Positions 1 to 5,947 of a DNA stretch of 6,628 bases are shown piece after piece. The stretch's first letter is position 1. Each line of letters opens with the position of its first letter. The position numbers and the translations under genes are program-made. Origin of the DNA: Bacillota bacterium (GTDB lineage Bacteria; Bacillota; Bacilli; Calditerricolales; Calditerricolaceae); contig PKQU01000117.1 of the NCBI GenBank assembly GCA_017577925.1, positions 1-6,628 on the forward strand. Direction: 5' to 3'. The notes beneath the pieces are model-generated. The model made no database searches, was not told the origin of the DNA, and worked only from the letters and a program-made list of their open reading frames with translations.

Positions 1-28
1 GAACATTTCTGCGGTAAGCTTGTTCATA

Positions 29-94
29 GGCGGTCGCGAGCCTCCTTCGGGATGTGGTGTGCTTAACTATCCCTTGGCTCGTCGACCGCCTTTT
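29..94 (+). terminator. Probable intrinsic terminator of an upstream gene outside the window
   Basis: Bases 29-42 pair with 76-90 to give a 14-bp GC-rich stem interrupted only by one bulged T at 82. TTTT and then CCTCTT follow at once (91-100). The loop is long (43-75), but inside it GGGAT at 49-53 can pair with ATCCC at 69-73, so the whole element may fold as a compound hairpin. There is no T-run on the opposite strand, so it would act on + strand transcription arriving from the left. A stop codon TAA at 15-17 could close an upstream gene, but too little is visible to say. It could also be a structured RNA rather than a terminator. Confidence 0.55.
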
Positions 95-135
95 CCTCTT
101 AGTTCCCACACTTTTTAGCGTAGAGCCAAAAAACG

Positions 136-164
136 TTGACATTTCCGCCGACGCGGCGTATGAT
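136..164 (+). promoter_or_regulatory. SigA promoter of the metX transcript
   Basis: A consensus -35 TTGACA (136-141) and a -10 TATGAT (159-164) are separated by exactly 17 bases. Transcription should start near 171-172, about 34 bases before the riboswitch. An A-rich stretch just upstream (128-133) may help RNA polymerase binding. The match is nearly perfect, which suits a gene controlled afterwards by transcription attenuation rather than by a weak promoter. Confidence 0.88.
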
Positions 165-204
165 TATTCTCAACAACCGCACAATCGCATAGGCAGTGCA
201 CCTA

Positions 205-318
205 CTCTTATCCAGAGCGGTGGAGGGACTGGCCCGATGAAACCCGGCAACCCCGGAACGCGTTTCCGGAGAGGTGCCAATTCCAGCAGAACCCCTCAGG
301 GGTTCTGGAAGATAAGAG
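205..318 (+). promoter_or_regulatory. SAM-I (S-box) riboswitch aptamer
   Basis: This is the S-adenosylmethionine sensor in the leader of metX. P1 is a perfect 8-bp helix, CTCTTATC (205-212) with GATAAGAG (311-318). The S-box conserved core follows in order: AGAGCGGTGGAGGGA, then GGCCCGATGAAACCCGGCAA at 231-250, then GGTGCCAATTCCAGCAGA at 273-290. P3 is CCGGAA (253-258) with TTCCGG (264-269). P4 is a 9-bp helix, 287-295 with 299-307, closed by a TCA loop. When SAM is bound P1 forms and transcription stops at the downstream terminator; without SAM the 3' arm of P1 is free to form an antiterminator. The family assignment rests on conserved sequence and helices and is close to certain. Confidence 0.97.
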
Positions 319-360
319 GAAGGCGACGCACGGCTTGACCGCAAGCGCCCTCTTCTTATC
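311..360 (+). promoter_or_regulatory. Antiterminator of the SAM-I riboswitch
   Basis: Bases 311-320, which include the 3' arm of aptamer helix P1, can pair with 351-360 in a 10-bp helix with one G-T (G-U in RNA) wobble (318 with 353). This helix excludes both P1 (205-212/311-318) and the left arm of the terminator (346-353). It is therefore the low-SAM, gene-on structure. The pairing is read directly from the sequence; the switching mechanism is inferred from the known S-box class. Confidence 0.85.
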
Positions 361-377
361 GGAGAGGGCGTTTCTTT
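346..377 (+). terminator. SAM-controlled intrinsic terminator ahead of metX
   Basis: CGCCCTCT (346-353) pairs perfectly with AGAGGGCG (363-370), with a 9-base loop, followed by TTTCTTT (371-377). The left arm overlaps the antiterminator (351-360), so the two folds exclude each other. It lies 45 bases before the metX start, the expected place for a riboswitch expression platform. It also shows that an in-frame TTG at 335, upstream of this hairpin, is not the true metX start. Confidence 0.92.
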
Positions 378-409
378 GTCTGAGGGCGCAGCCTTGGCGT
401 CGTGAAGGG

Positions 410-415
410 AGGAGG
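410..415 (+). promoter_or_regulatory. Ribosome binding site of metX
   Basis: AGGAGG sits 6 bases before the ATG at 422. It decides the start, because the longer in-frame reading from TTG 335 would run through the riboswitch terminator hairpin and has no such site. Confidence 0.9.
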
Positions 416-421
416 TCGGGG

Positions 422-1543
422 ATGGACCGTCATGCGCGCAACACCCTTTCCATCGGTTCGTTTCAAGTGGAATGCGGCGCGGTGTTGCCCGAGGTAACCG
501 TAGCCTACGAAACGTGGGGAACCCTTTCCCCCGAGCGGGACAATGTGGTGCTCGTCTGTCACGCACTGACCGGCGATGCGCGCGCCGCCCGCACCCCGGA
601 CGGCCCCGGGTGGTGGGAGGGGCTGATTGGCCCCGGGCGGTACATCGACACCAATCGCTATTTCGTCATCGCGTCCAACGTTCTGGGCGGTTGCTACGGG
701 ACGACGGGGCCGTCGAGCCTCAATCCGGCCACGGGCAAGCCCTACGGATCGGCGTTTCCGCCGGTGACGATTCGCGACATGGTGCGCGTGCAGGCCCGCT
801 TGCTCGACGCCCTGGGCATCGAGCGTGTCTTGGCTGTCGTTGGCGGCTCGATGGGCGGCATGCAGGTGCTGGAATGGGGCGTGATGTATCCCGACCGCGT
901 TGGTCGTCTGATCCCCATGGCCACGGCGGCATACCTGTCGGCCACGGCTATTGCCTACAACGACATCGGGCGGCAGGCCATCTTGGCCGATCCCAATTGG
1001 CGCGGAGGCGACTACTACCCCGGGCCCGGGCCGGAAAAGGGGCTGTCCATTGCCCGCATGGTGGGGATGGTGACGTACCGCTCGGCGGCGCTTTTTGATG
1101 CGCGCTTTGGGCGCAATGTGCGCAACGGGAAAGCACCGATCGATCCGGACGTCCTCTTTGAGGTGGAGAGCTACCTGCGCTATCAGGGAGAAAAGCTGGT
1201 TCGGCGGTTTGATGCCAACACGTACTTGCTTCTGTTGCGCGCCATGGACACCCACGACATCGGCCGCGACCGCGGCGGACTCGACGCCGCCCTTTCCCGC
1301 ATTGCGGCGCCGGTGCTTTTCGTGGGGATTACGGAAGATCTCCTCTATCCGCCCGCGCACTTGCGCGAGCTGGCAGAGCGGCTGCGCCGGATGGGCAAGG
1401 ACGCGCGCATGGTCGAAATTTCCACACCCTATGGCCATGACGGGTTTCTGGTCGAGTTTGACAAGATCGGTCCTCACGTGCGCGCGTTCCTCGCCGAAGC
1501 GCATGCGGATGCGGTGGAAACGGCCTCACGCCAGGTGGTGTGA
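422..1543 (+). CDS. metX: Homoserine O-acyltransferase (probably O-acetyltransferase) MetX
   Basis: This cytoplasmic enzyme activates homoserine with an acyl group, normally acetyl from acetyl-CoA, in the first committed step of methionine synthesis. The ATG at 422 is chosen because GGGAGGAGGT (407-416) lies just upstream and the in-frame TTG at 335 precedes the riboswitch terminator. The 373-residue product has normal family length. It has the alpha/beta-hydrolase fold with the nucleophile Ser143 in GGSMGG, Asp306 in ITEDLLYP and His339 in YGHDGF, spaced as in characterised MetX enzymes. Other family hallmarks are HALTGD (47-52), GPGRYIDT (70-77) and SNVLGGCYGTTGP (85-97). The SAM-I riboswitch upstream fits methionine control. 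It appears to be transcribed alone: a terminator covers its end and no metY follows. Acetyl versus succinyl donor cannot be settled by sequence reading, since some MetX-fold enzymes use succinyl-CoA or act on serine. Confidence 0.95.
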   Translation: MDRHARNTLSIGSFQVECGAVLPEVTVAYETWGTLSPERDNVVLVCHALTGDARAARTPDGPGWWEGLIGPGRYIDTNRYFVIASNVLGGCYGTTGPSSLNPATGKPYGSAFPPVTIRDMVRVQARLLDALGIERVLAVVGGSMGGMQVLEWGVMYPDRVGRLIPMATAAYLSATAIAYNDIGRQAILADPNWRGGDYYPGPGPEKGLSIARMVGMVTYRSAALFDARFGRNVRNGKAPIDPDVLFEVESYLRYQGEKLVRRFDANTYLLLLRAMDTHDIGRDRGGLDAALSRIAAPVLFVGITEDLLYPPAHLRELAERLRRMGKDARMVEISTPYGHDGFLVEFDKIGPHVRAFLAEAHADAVETASRQVV

Positions 1544-1553
1544 GGCCGTTTTA
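1518..1553 (+). terminator. Intrinsic terminator embedded in the 3' end of metX
   Basis: AAACGGCCTCAC (1518-1529) pairs perfectly with GTGAGGCCGTTT (1540-1551), a 12-bp stem with a 10-base loop, ending in a TTTT run (1549-1552). The right arm contains the metX stop codon (TGA 1541-1543), so the last eight or so codons form half of the hairpin. It separates metX from the sdh genes. Confidence 0.85.
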
Positions 1554-1692
1554 CGTGTGCGCAGCCGGTCGGCAGATGGGCGCGCAACGGAACCTGCGGA
1601 AGCGCCCGCTTCGACACGGGACAGGCCCGTCCCTCGACAGGGGAAACGGAGCAGGGAAGCGAAAAAGGGATCGCGCGCGGTTCCTCCGTTTC
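1554..1692. other. Intergenic stretch between the metX terminator and the sdh promoter
   Basis: No gene is supported here. Open frames crossing it are out-of-frame extensions from metX without ribosome binding sites. Several short inverted repeats are visible: GGGCGC (1578-1583) with GCGCCC (1602-1607), ACGGG (1616-1620) with CCCGT (1626-1630), and an overlapping alternative GGGAC (1618-1622) with GTCCC (1629-1633). None is followed by a T-run. They may be nothing more than GC-rich background. Confidence 0.5.
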
Positions 1693-1722
1693 TTGACGCT
1701 TTTTTGGGACAAGGGGTACAAT
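1693..1722 (+). promoter_or_regulatory. SigA promoter of the sdhCAB operon
   Basis: A -35 TTGACG (1693-1698) and a -10 TACAAT (1717-1722) are 18 bases apart, each one base from consensus. Transcription would begin near 1729, leaving a leader of roughly 210 nt before sdhC. No other promoter of this quality lies between metX and sdhC. Confidence 0.75.
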
Positions 1723-1754
1723 AAATCGTGTCATAAATTGTTCAATCTTTTTAC

Positions 1755-1802
1755 GCAACGCTTCCGCTGGAAGCTTTTGTGCTGTTTTTCACGAAAAACG
1801 GC
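1755..1802 (+). promoter_or_regulatory. Structured 5' leader of sdhC: two consecutive hairpins
   Basis: The first hairpin has the stem GCTTCC (1760-1765) with GGAAGC (1769-1774) and a 3-base loop, followed at once by TTTTG. It can be lengthened at the base by GCAA/TTGT pairing (1755-1758 with 1777-1780) across a mismatch. The second has GCTGTTTTT (1781-1789) with AAAAACGGC (1794-1802), nine pairs with one wobble and a CACG loop. The first resembles a weak attenuator, since T-rich sequence follows it. No known riboswitch class is recognised. The rest of the leader (1803-1927) is G- and A-rich with no further clear structure. Confidence 0.45.
1777..1794 (+). promoter_or_regulatory. Possible Rex (NADH/NAD+ redox repressor) operator
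   Basis: The 18-base stretch from TTGTG at 1777 to TTCACGA at 1788-1794 resembles the Firmicute Rex operator, TTGTGAA-N4-TTCACAA. It matches 11 of the 14 specified positions: five of seven on the left and six of seven on the right. It lies about 50 bases after the predicted transcription start, so it would act as a roadblock rather than by covering the promoter. Control of complex II by a redox sensor is plausible, but an A/T-rich hairpin arm overlaps the same bases, so the resemblance could be chance. Confidence 0.28.
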
Positions 1803-1927
1803 GGCTGCGGCAAAGGGGGGCGTGACACGGCGGCGCGGAGAGCGACGAAAGCAGACGACAGACCTCGGATAGGAGTCGGAGGCGCTTTTGGGCAAGCGAG
1901 CAGACACAACCGTGCGGGAGAACCGTG

Positions 1928-1934
1928 AAGGAGG
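1928..1934 (+). promoter_or_regulatory. Ribosome binding site of sdhC, fixing a TTG start
   Basis: AAGGAGG lies 8 bases before TTG 1943. The upstream in-frame GTG at 1925 directly abuts this site and so cannot be served by it. The site therefore selects TTG 1943. Confidence 0.85.
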
Positions 1935-1942
1935 GACTTGCG

Positions 1943-2584
1943 TTGTCCAGCGATCGGGCCTTTGTGTACCGCCGGTTGCACTCCCTGCTGGGGGTCATCC
2001 CGGTCGGGGCGTTTCTGGTGGAGCACCTGCTCACCAACTACTTTGCCACGCGCGGCGAAGCAGCCTATACGGAGAAGGTTTTGTGGCTCAACAACCTGCC
2101 GTTTTTGATCTTGCTCGAGGTGTTCTTTATTTTCTTGCCCATCCTGTTCCACGGCGTCTACGGCCTGTACATTGCCTATCAGGCCAAACCCAACTTGGGC
2201 AGCTTTGGCACGTTCCGCAACACCATGTTCGTGCTGCAACGCGTAACGGGTGTCCTGACGCTCATCTTTATCGCCTGGCATGTGTGGGAGACGCGCGTGC
2301 AGGTGGCGCTCGGCAATGTGGCCAAGGAAGAGCTGTATGACCTCATGGTGTCGATCCTTTCGAATGGCTGGATGTTCGCGTTTTACTTGGTGGGCGTGAT
2401 TGCGGCGGTCTTCCACTTTGCCAATGGCCTTTGGTCCTTCCTCGTCAGCTGGGGCATTACGGTGGGGCCACGGGCGCAGCGCATTTCCACCTACGTGACG
2501 ATGGTCATCTTCGTCTTTGTCTCGTACATCGGCGTTGCGGCGCTCCTGGCCTTCCGGAACGCAGCGGTGGCGCTTGGTTCATAA
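1943..2584 (+). CDS. sdhC: Succinate dehydrogenase cytochrome b558 subunit SdhC
   Basis: SdhC is the di-haem membrane anchor of succinate:menaquinone reductase (complex II). It holds SdhA and SdhB on the cytoplasmic face and passes electrons to menaquinone. The TTG start gives 213 residues, close to the roughly 200 usual for Bacillus-type SdhC, and an N-terminus SSDRAFVYRRLHSLLGVIPVG that matches the family; the GTG at 1925 would add six residues that include the ribosome binding site. Five hydrophobic segments are visible at about 17-35, 54-78, 96-116, 143-168 and 184-204. The four haem ligands expected from B. subtilis (His28, His70, His113, His155) are present as His28, His70, His113 and His158; His13 is present too. 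Family signatures FVLQRVTG (96-103), WHVWETR (112-118) and NGLWSF (161-166) support the call. It is the first gene of the operon, 21 bases ahead of sdhA. Confidence 0.96.
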   Translation: MSSDRAFVYRRLHSLLGVIPVGAFLVEHLLTNYFATRGEAAYTEKVLWLNNLPFLILLEVFFIFLPILFHGVYGLYIAYQAKPNLGSFGTFRNTMFVLQRVTGVLTLIFIAWHVWETRVQVALGNVAKEELYDLMVSILSNGWMFAFYLVGVIAAVFHFANGLWSFLVSWGITVGPRAQRISTYVTMVIFVFVSYIGVAALLAFRNAAVALGS

Positions 2585-2605
2585 TCGAGGAAGGAGTGAC
2601 ACGGA

Positions 2606-4372
2606 ATGAGCAAACAGAGCCTGATCGTTGTCGGTGGCGGCTTGGCCGGCCTGATGGCTACGATCAAGGCGGCCGAAGCGAATGTGCCGGTAAAGTTGTT
2701 TTCCATCGTTCCTGTGAAGCGTTCCCACTCCGTCTGCGCCCAGGGCGGCATCAACGGTGCGGTGAACACGAAGGGGGAAGGCGACTCCCCGTGGCAGCAT
2801 TTTGACGACACCATCTACGGCGGCGACTTTTTGGCCAACCAGCCTCCGGTCAAGGCGATGTGCGAGGCCGCGCCCGGCATCATTTACATGTTCGACCGCA
2901 TGGGCGTGCCCTTCAACCGCACGCCGGAAGGGCTGATCGACTTCCGCCGCTTCGGGGGGACGCTGTACCACCGGACGGCGTACGCCGGAGCGACGACGGG
3001 GCAGCAGCTGCTCTACGCCCTCGACGAGCAGGTGCGCCGGCACGAGGCGCGCGGCATGGTCGAGAAGTACGAGCATTGGGAGTTCCTCTCCATCGTGCTG
3101 GACGACGAGGGGCGTTGCCGCGGGATCGTGGCCCAGGACTTGCGCTCCATGGAGATCCGGTACTTCCGCGCCGACGCCGTCATCCTGGCCACCGGCGGGT
3201 GCGGGATGATCTTCGGTAAATCGACCAACTCCGTCATCAACACCGGCTCGGCGGCCTCGAGCGTGTACCAACAGGGGGCCTACTACGCCAACGGCGAGTT
3301 CATCCAGGTACACCCGACGGCCATCCCGGGCGACGACAAGCTGCGCTTGATGTCCGAGTCGGCCCGCGGTGAAGGCGGCCGCGTGTGGACGTACAAAGAC
3401 GGTAAGCCGTGGTATTTCCTCGAGGAGAAGTATCCGGCGTACGGGAACCTGGTGCCGCGCGACATCGCCACGCGGGAGATCTTCCACGTGTGCGTCGACC
3501 TCAAGCTCGGCATCAACGGCGAAAACATGGTCTACCTCGACCTGACGCACAAGGATCCCAAGGAGCTGGACATCAAGCTTGGCGGGATCCTCGAGATCTA
3601 CGAGAAGTTTGTCGGCGAAGACCCGCGCAAGGTGCCGATGAAGATCTTCCCCGCCGTGCACTATTCGATGGGCGGGCTGTGGATCGACTACAACCACATG
3701 ACAAACATTCCGGGCCTCTTTGCCGCCGGGGAGTGCGATTACCAGTACCATGGCGCCAACCGGCTGGGGGCCAACTCCTTGCTCTCCTGCGTCTTCGGCG
3801 GGATGGTGGCCGGTCCGAAGGCGATCGAGTACATGCGTGGTCTGGAAAAATCGGCCGAAGACCTGCCCAGCTCGCTGTTTGAGGCGCAGCAGAAGAAGGA
3901 GCAGGAGAAGTTCGACCAGATCCTCAAGATGGACGGAAACGAAAACGCCTACCTCCTGCACAAGGAGCTCGGCGAGTGGATGACCGACAACGTCACTGTC
4001 GTCCGTTACAACGACCGCCTGCTGAAGACCGACGAGAAGATCCAGGAACTGATGGAGCGGTGGAAGCGCATCAACGTCAACGACACGGCGAAGTGGTCCA
4101 ACCAGGCGGCGACGTTCACGCGCCAGCTGTGGAACATGCTCGAGTTGGCCCGCGTGATCACGCTGGGCGCCTACTACCGCAACGAGAGCCGCGGGGCGCA
4201 TTACAAGCCGGAGTTCCCGGAACGGAACGACGAGGAATGGCTGAAGACGACCAAGGCCAAGTGGACGCCCGACGGCCCGGTCTTCGAGTACGAGCCGGTC
4301 GACGTCTCCCTGATCAAGCCGCGTCCGCGTCGGTATGACGTGCCCAACAAGGCGAAGGGGGCGAAAGCATGA
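2606..4372 (+). CDS. sdhA: Succinate dehydrogenase flavoprotein subunit SdhA
   Basis: SdhA oxidises succinate to fumarate on covalently bound FAD, at the cytoplasmic side of complex II. ATG 2606 follows AGGAAGGAG (2588-2596). The 588 residues match the usual Bacillus length. The FAD-binding Rossmann motif GGGLAGL is at 10-16, and His41 in RSHSVCAQGG is the expected site of covalent flavin attachment. Substrate-site residues follow in order: His236 (HPTAIPG), Arg254 and Glu256 (ARGEGG), the proton-shuttle Arg285 (VPRD), His352 (HYSMGG) and Arg386 (NRLGANS). The second FAD-contact region, GLFAAGECDY, is at 370-379. The C-terminal helical domain ends in a basic tail. One small difference is Cys199 in ATGGCGMIFG, where I recall proline in B. 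subtilis SdhA; it is not expected to affect catalysis. The stop overlaps the sdhB start by four bases (ATGA), which suggests translational coupling. Confidence 0.98.
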   Translation: MSKQSLIVVGGGLAGLMATIKAAEANVPVKLFSIVPVKRSHSVCAQGGINGAVNTKGEGDSPWQHFDDTIYGGDFLANQPPVKAMCEAAPGIIYMFDRMGVPFNRTPEGLIDFRRFGGTLYHRTAYAGATTGQQLLYALDEQVRRHEARGMVEKYEHWEFLSIVLDDEGRCRGIVAQDLRSMEIRYFRADAVILATGGCGMIFGKSTNSVINTGSAASSVYQQGAYYANGEFIQVHPTAIPGDDKLRLMSESARGEGGRVWTYKDGKPWYFLEEKYPAYGNLVPRDIATREIFHVCVDLKLGINGENMVYLDLTHKDPKELDIKLGGILEIYEKFVGEDPRKVPMKIFPAVHYSMGGLWIDYNHMTNIPGLFAAGECDYQYHGANRLGANSLLSCVFGGMVAGPKAIEYMRGLEKSAEDLPSSLFEAQQKKEQEKFDQILKMDGNENAYLLHKELGEWMTDNVTVVRYNDRLLKTDEKIQELMERWKRINVNDTAKWSNQAATFTRQLWNMLELARVITLGAYYRNESRGAHYKPEFPERNDEEWLKTTKAKWTPDGPVFEYEPVDVSLIKPRPRRYDVPNKAKGAKA

Positions 4373-5121
4373 GCGAGCAAAAGACGGTGCGCCTGATCAT
4401 CAAGCGGCAGGACGGCCCCGACAGCCAGCCCTACTGGGAAGAGTTTGACGTTCCGTACCGGAAAAACATGAACGTGATCAGCGCGCTGATGGAGATCCAG
4501 CGCAATCCGGTGAACGCCAAGGGGCAGAAAACGCGTCCCGTGGTCTGGGAGTCGAACTGCCTGGAAGAGGTGTGCGGCGCCTGTTCCATGGTGATCAACG
4601 GCCGGCCGCGGCAGGCGTGCACGGCACTGATCGACAAGTTGGAGAAACCCGTGCGCATCGAGCCGATGGCCACCTTCCCGGTGATTCGCGACCTGATCGT
4701 CGACCGCAGCCGCATGTTTGATGCCCTGAAGCGCGTCAAGGCGTGGATTCCCATTGACGGCACGCATGATCTCGGCCCCGGTCCGCGCATTCCCGAGACG
4801 GAGCGGCAGTGGATGTACGAGCTGTCCAAGTGCATGACCTGCGGGGTATGTCTGGAGGCGTGTCCGAACGTTAACGCGAAGTCCTCCTTCATGGGCCCCT
4901 TCATCTTCAGCCAGGTGCAGCGCTTCAACATGCACCCGACGGGGGCCATGCACAAGGAGGAGCGCCTGGACGCGATTATGGGCGAGGGCGGCCTGGCCGA
5001 GTGCGGCAACGCGCAAAACTGCGTCCAGGCCTGTCCGAAGGGAATCCCGCTGACCACCTCGATTGCCGCACTGAACTGGGAGCTCACCAAATACTCCTTG
5101 AAGAAATGGCTACGCTCGTGA
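4369..5121 (+). CDS. sdhB: Succinate dehydrogenase iron-sulfur subunit SdhB
   Basis: SdhB carries electrons from the flavin of SdhA to the haems and quinone site of SdhC. The 250-residue product has an N-terminal plant-type ferredoxin domain binding the [2Fe-2S] cluster through Cys64, Cys69, Cys72 and Cys84. Its C-terminal helical domain has Cys155, Cys158, Cys161 and Cys222 for the [4Fe-4S] cluster, and Cys165, Cys212 and Cys218 for the [3Fe-4S] cluster. All eleven ligands expected for the family are present. The ATG overlaps the sdhA stop (ATGA at 4369-4372). A modest purine-rich site, GAAGGGGGCG near 4354-4363, lies upstream, so the gene probably relies partly on coupled translation. A strong terminator 20 bases after the stop closes the operon. 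Confidence 0.98.
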   Translation: MSEQKTVRLIIKRQDGPDSQPYWEEFDVPYRKNMNVISALMEIQRNPVNAKGQKTRPVVWESNCLEEVCGACSMVINGRPRQACTALIDKLEKPVRIEPMATFPVIRDLIVDRSRMFDALKRVKAWIPIDGTHDLGPGPRIPETERQWMYELSKCMTCGVCLEACPNVNAKSSFMGPFIFSQVQRFNMHPTGAMHKEERLDAIMGEGGLAECGNAQNCVQACPKGIPLTTSIAALNWELTKYSLKKWLRS

Positions 5122-5141
5122 GGCAAGCGGAGTGTATGATT

Positions 5142-5165
5142 CCCCGCCCGGTGCGGGGGTTTTTT
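5142..5165 (+). terminator. Intrinsic terminator of the sdhCAB operon
   Basis: CCCCGC (5142-5147) pairs with GCGGGG (5153-5158) around a 5-base loop, and TTTTTT (5160-5165) follows. It ends only 16 bases before the sfsA start codon, so the sfsA ribosome binding site almost touches the T-run. Confidence 0.9.
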
Positions 5166-5181
5166 GTTCGGGAGGGAACCG

Positions 5182-5874
5182 ATGAACCTGCCGTTTCCTG
5201 AGCTGACCCCGGCCATCTTTGTGCGCCGGCTCAACCGGTTTGTGGCGGAGGTGGATCAAGACGGAGAGCGGATGCTCGTGCATGTTCCCAGCACCGGACG
5301 CCTCGATACCGTGCTTGTGCCGGGCCGTTCTTGCTACCTCCGCCCCGGAAAGGGCGGGGCGCGCCGCTATCCCTATTCGCTTTTCCTCGTGCGCGCCCCG
5401 GAAAGCTGGGTATGCATCGACGCGCTGGTGGCCAATTCGGTGGCGGCGCGCCTTCTTGCCGCCGGAACGGTGCCGGGCGTGCCCGACGGCGACGTGCGGC
5501 GCGAGGTGGCGTGGGGCGGACACCGCGTCGATTTTGCCCTTTTCGCCGAAGGCCGACTTCACCTCATCGAAGTCAAATCCGTCAACCTGGCCGCCGAGGG
5601 CCTGGCCCTCTTTCCCGACGCTCCGACAGCGCGGGGGACGCGTCACCTGCGCGCCTTGACGGCCGCTCAGGAAAGCGGGGCGGCCCAGGCGCATGTCCTC
5701 TTTATCGTGCAGCGCGCCGACGCCGACGCCTTCGCCCCCCACGAAGCGGTTGACCCCGCTTTCGCCCAGGCGCTGCGTGCGCTGGCGGCCGCCGGTGCCA
5801 ACGTGCAGGCGGTGCGAACCCGGGTTTCTCCGGCGGGCCTATCGGTTGCGGAGTGGCTTCCCGTCCGGTTGTAA
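5182..5874 (+). CDS. sfsA: SfsA family protein (sugar fermentation stimulation protein homologue)
   Basis: SfsA proteins were named in E. coli for raising maltose-gene expression when overproduced and are reported to bind DNA; their biochemical role is not settled. ATG 5182 is chosen over the in-frame TTG at 5164, which falls in the terminator T-run, because GGGAGGG (5170-5176) lies 5 bases before it. The 230 residues have the family's usual length and end in the typical SLPV-like motif, here EWLPVRL. The N-terminal part (about 10-80) is the OB-like domain with RRLNRF and HVPSTGR. The C-terminal part has a PD-(D/E)XK-like core: Asp117 (HRVDFAL), Glu130 and Lys132 (IEVKSV), then FPDAPTARGTRHLRAL at 144-159. 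Keeping these residues suggests nuclease-like metal binding, though activity is inferred only. In B. subtilis, as I recall, no sfsA lies here, so this gene appears inserted between sdhB and the thioesterase gene. Confidence 0.93.
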   Translation: MNLPFPELTPAIFVRRLNRFVAEVDQDGERMLVHVPSTGRLDTVLVPGRSCYLRPGKGGARRYPYSLFLVRAPESWVCIDALVANSVAARLLAAGTVPGVPDGDVRREVAWGGHRVDFALFAEGRLHLIEVKSVNLAAEGLALFPDAPTARGTRHLRALTAAQESGAAQAHVLFIVQRADADAFAPHEAVDPAFAQALRALAAAGANVQAVRTRVSPAGLSVAEWLPVRL

Positions 5875-5925
5875 GGGATGCGTGCACGTCCGGGGCGCAC
5901 ACGTCTCGTCCGTTTTCTGCCTTAT

Positions 5926-5938
5926 TCCCGAATCGGGA
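5926..5938 (+). repeat. Small hairpin touching the thioesterase ribosome binding site
   Basis: TCCCG (5926-5930) pairs with CGGGA (5934-5938) around a 3-base loop. The right arm includes the first bases of the Shine-Dalgarno site GGAGGG (5936-5941), so the fold would partly hide it. No T-run follows, so it is not a terminator. It may be incidental. Confidence 0.4.
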
Positions 5939-5947
5939 GGGATAAAG

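Noticed and set aside
48..76. Resemblance of the sequence from CGGGATGTGG to the 5' end of a tRNA-Pro
   Set aside because: The match ends after about ten bases; no D, anticodon or T arm follows, and the bases are better explained as the loop of the hairpin at 29-90.
54..338. A 94-codon + strand frame over the left edge and riboswitch
   Set aside because: It covers a promoter and a highly conserved riboswitch aptamer, whose sequence is explained by RNA structure.
356..1504. A 382-codon open frame on the minus strand, opposite metX
   Set aside because: Same cause: a GC-rich shadow of a well-supported gene, with no start signals of its own.
1888..2340. A frame starting in the sdhC leader, as a possible leader peptide or small gene
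   Set aside because: It overlaps sdhC in another frame for about 400 bases, has no Shine-Dalgarno site and is unlike any known protein.
2579..4201. A 540-codon open frame on the minus strand, opposite sdhA
   Set aside because: sdhA is unmistakable in the other direction. Long antisense frames are expected in GC-rich genes; the predicted protein resembles no family I recognise and has no ribosome binding site.
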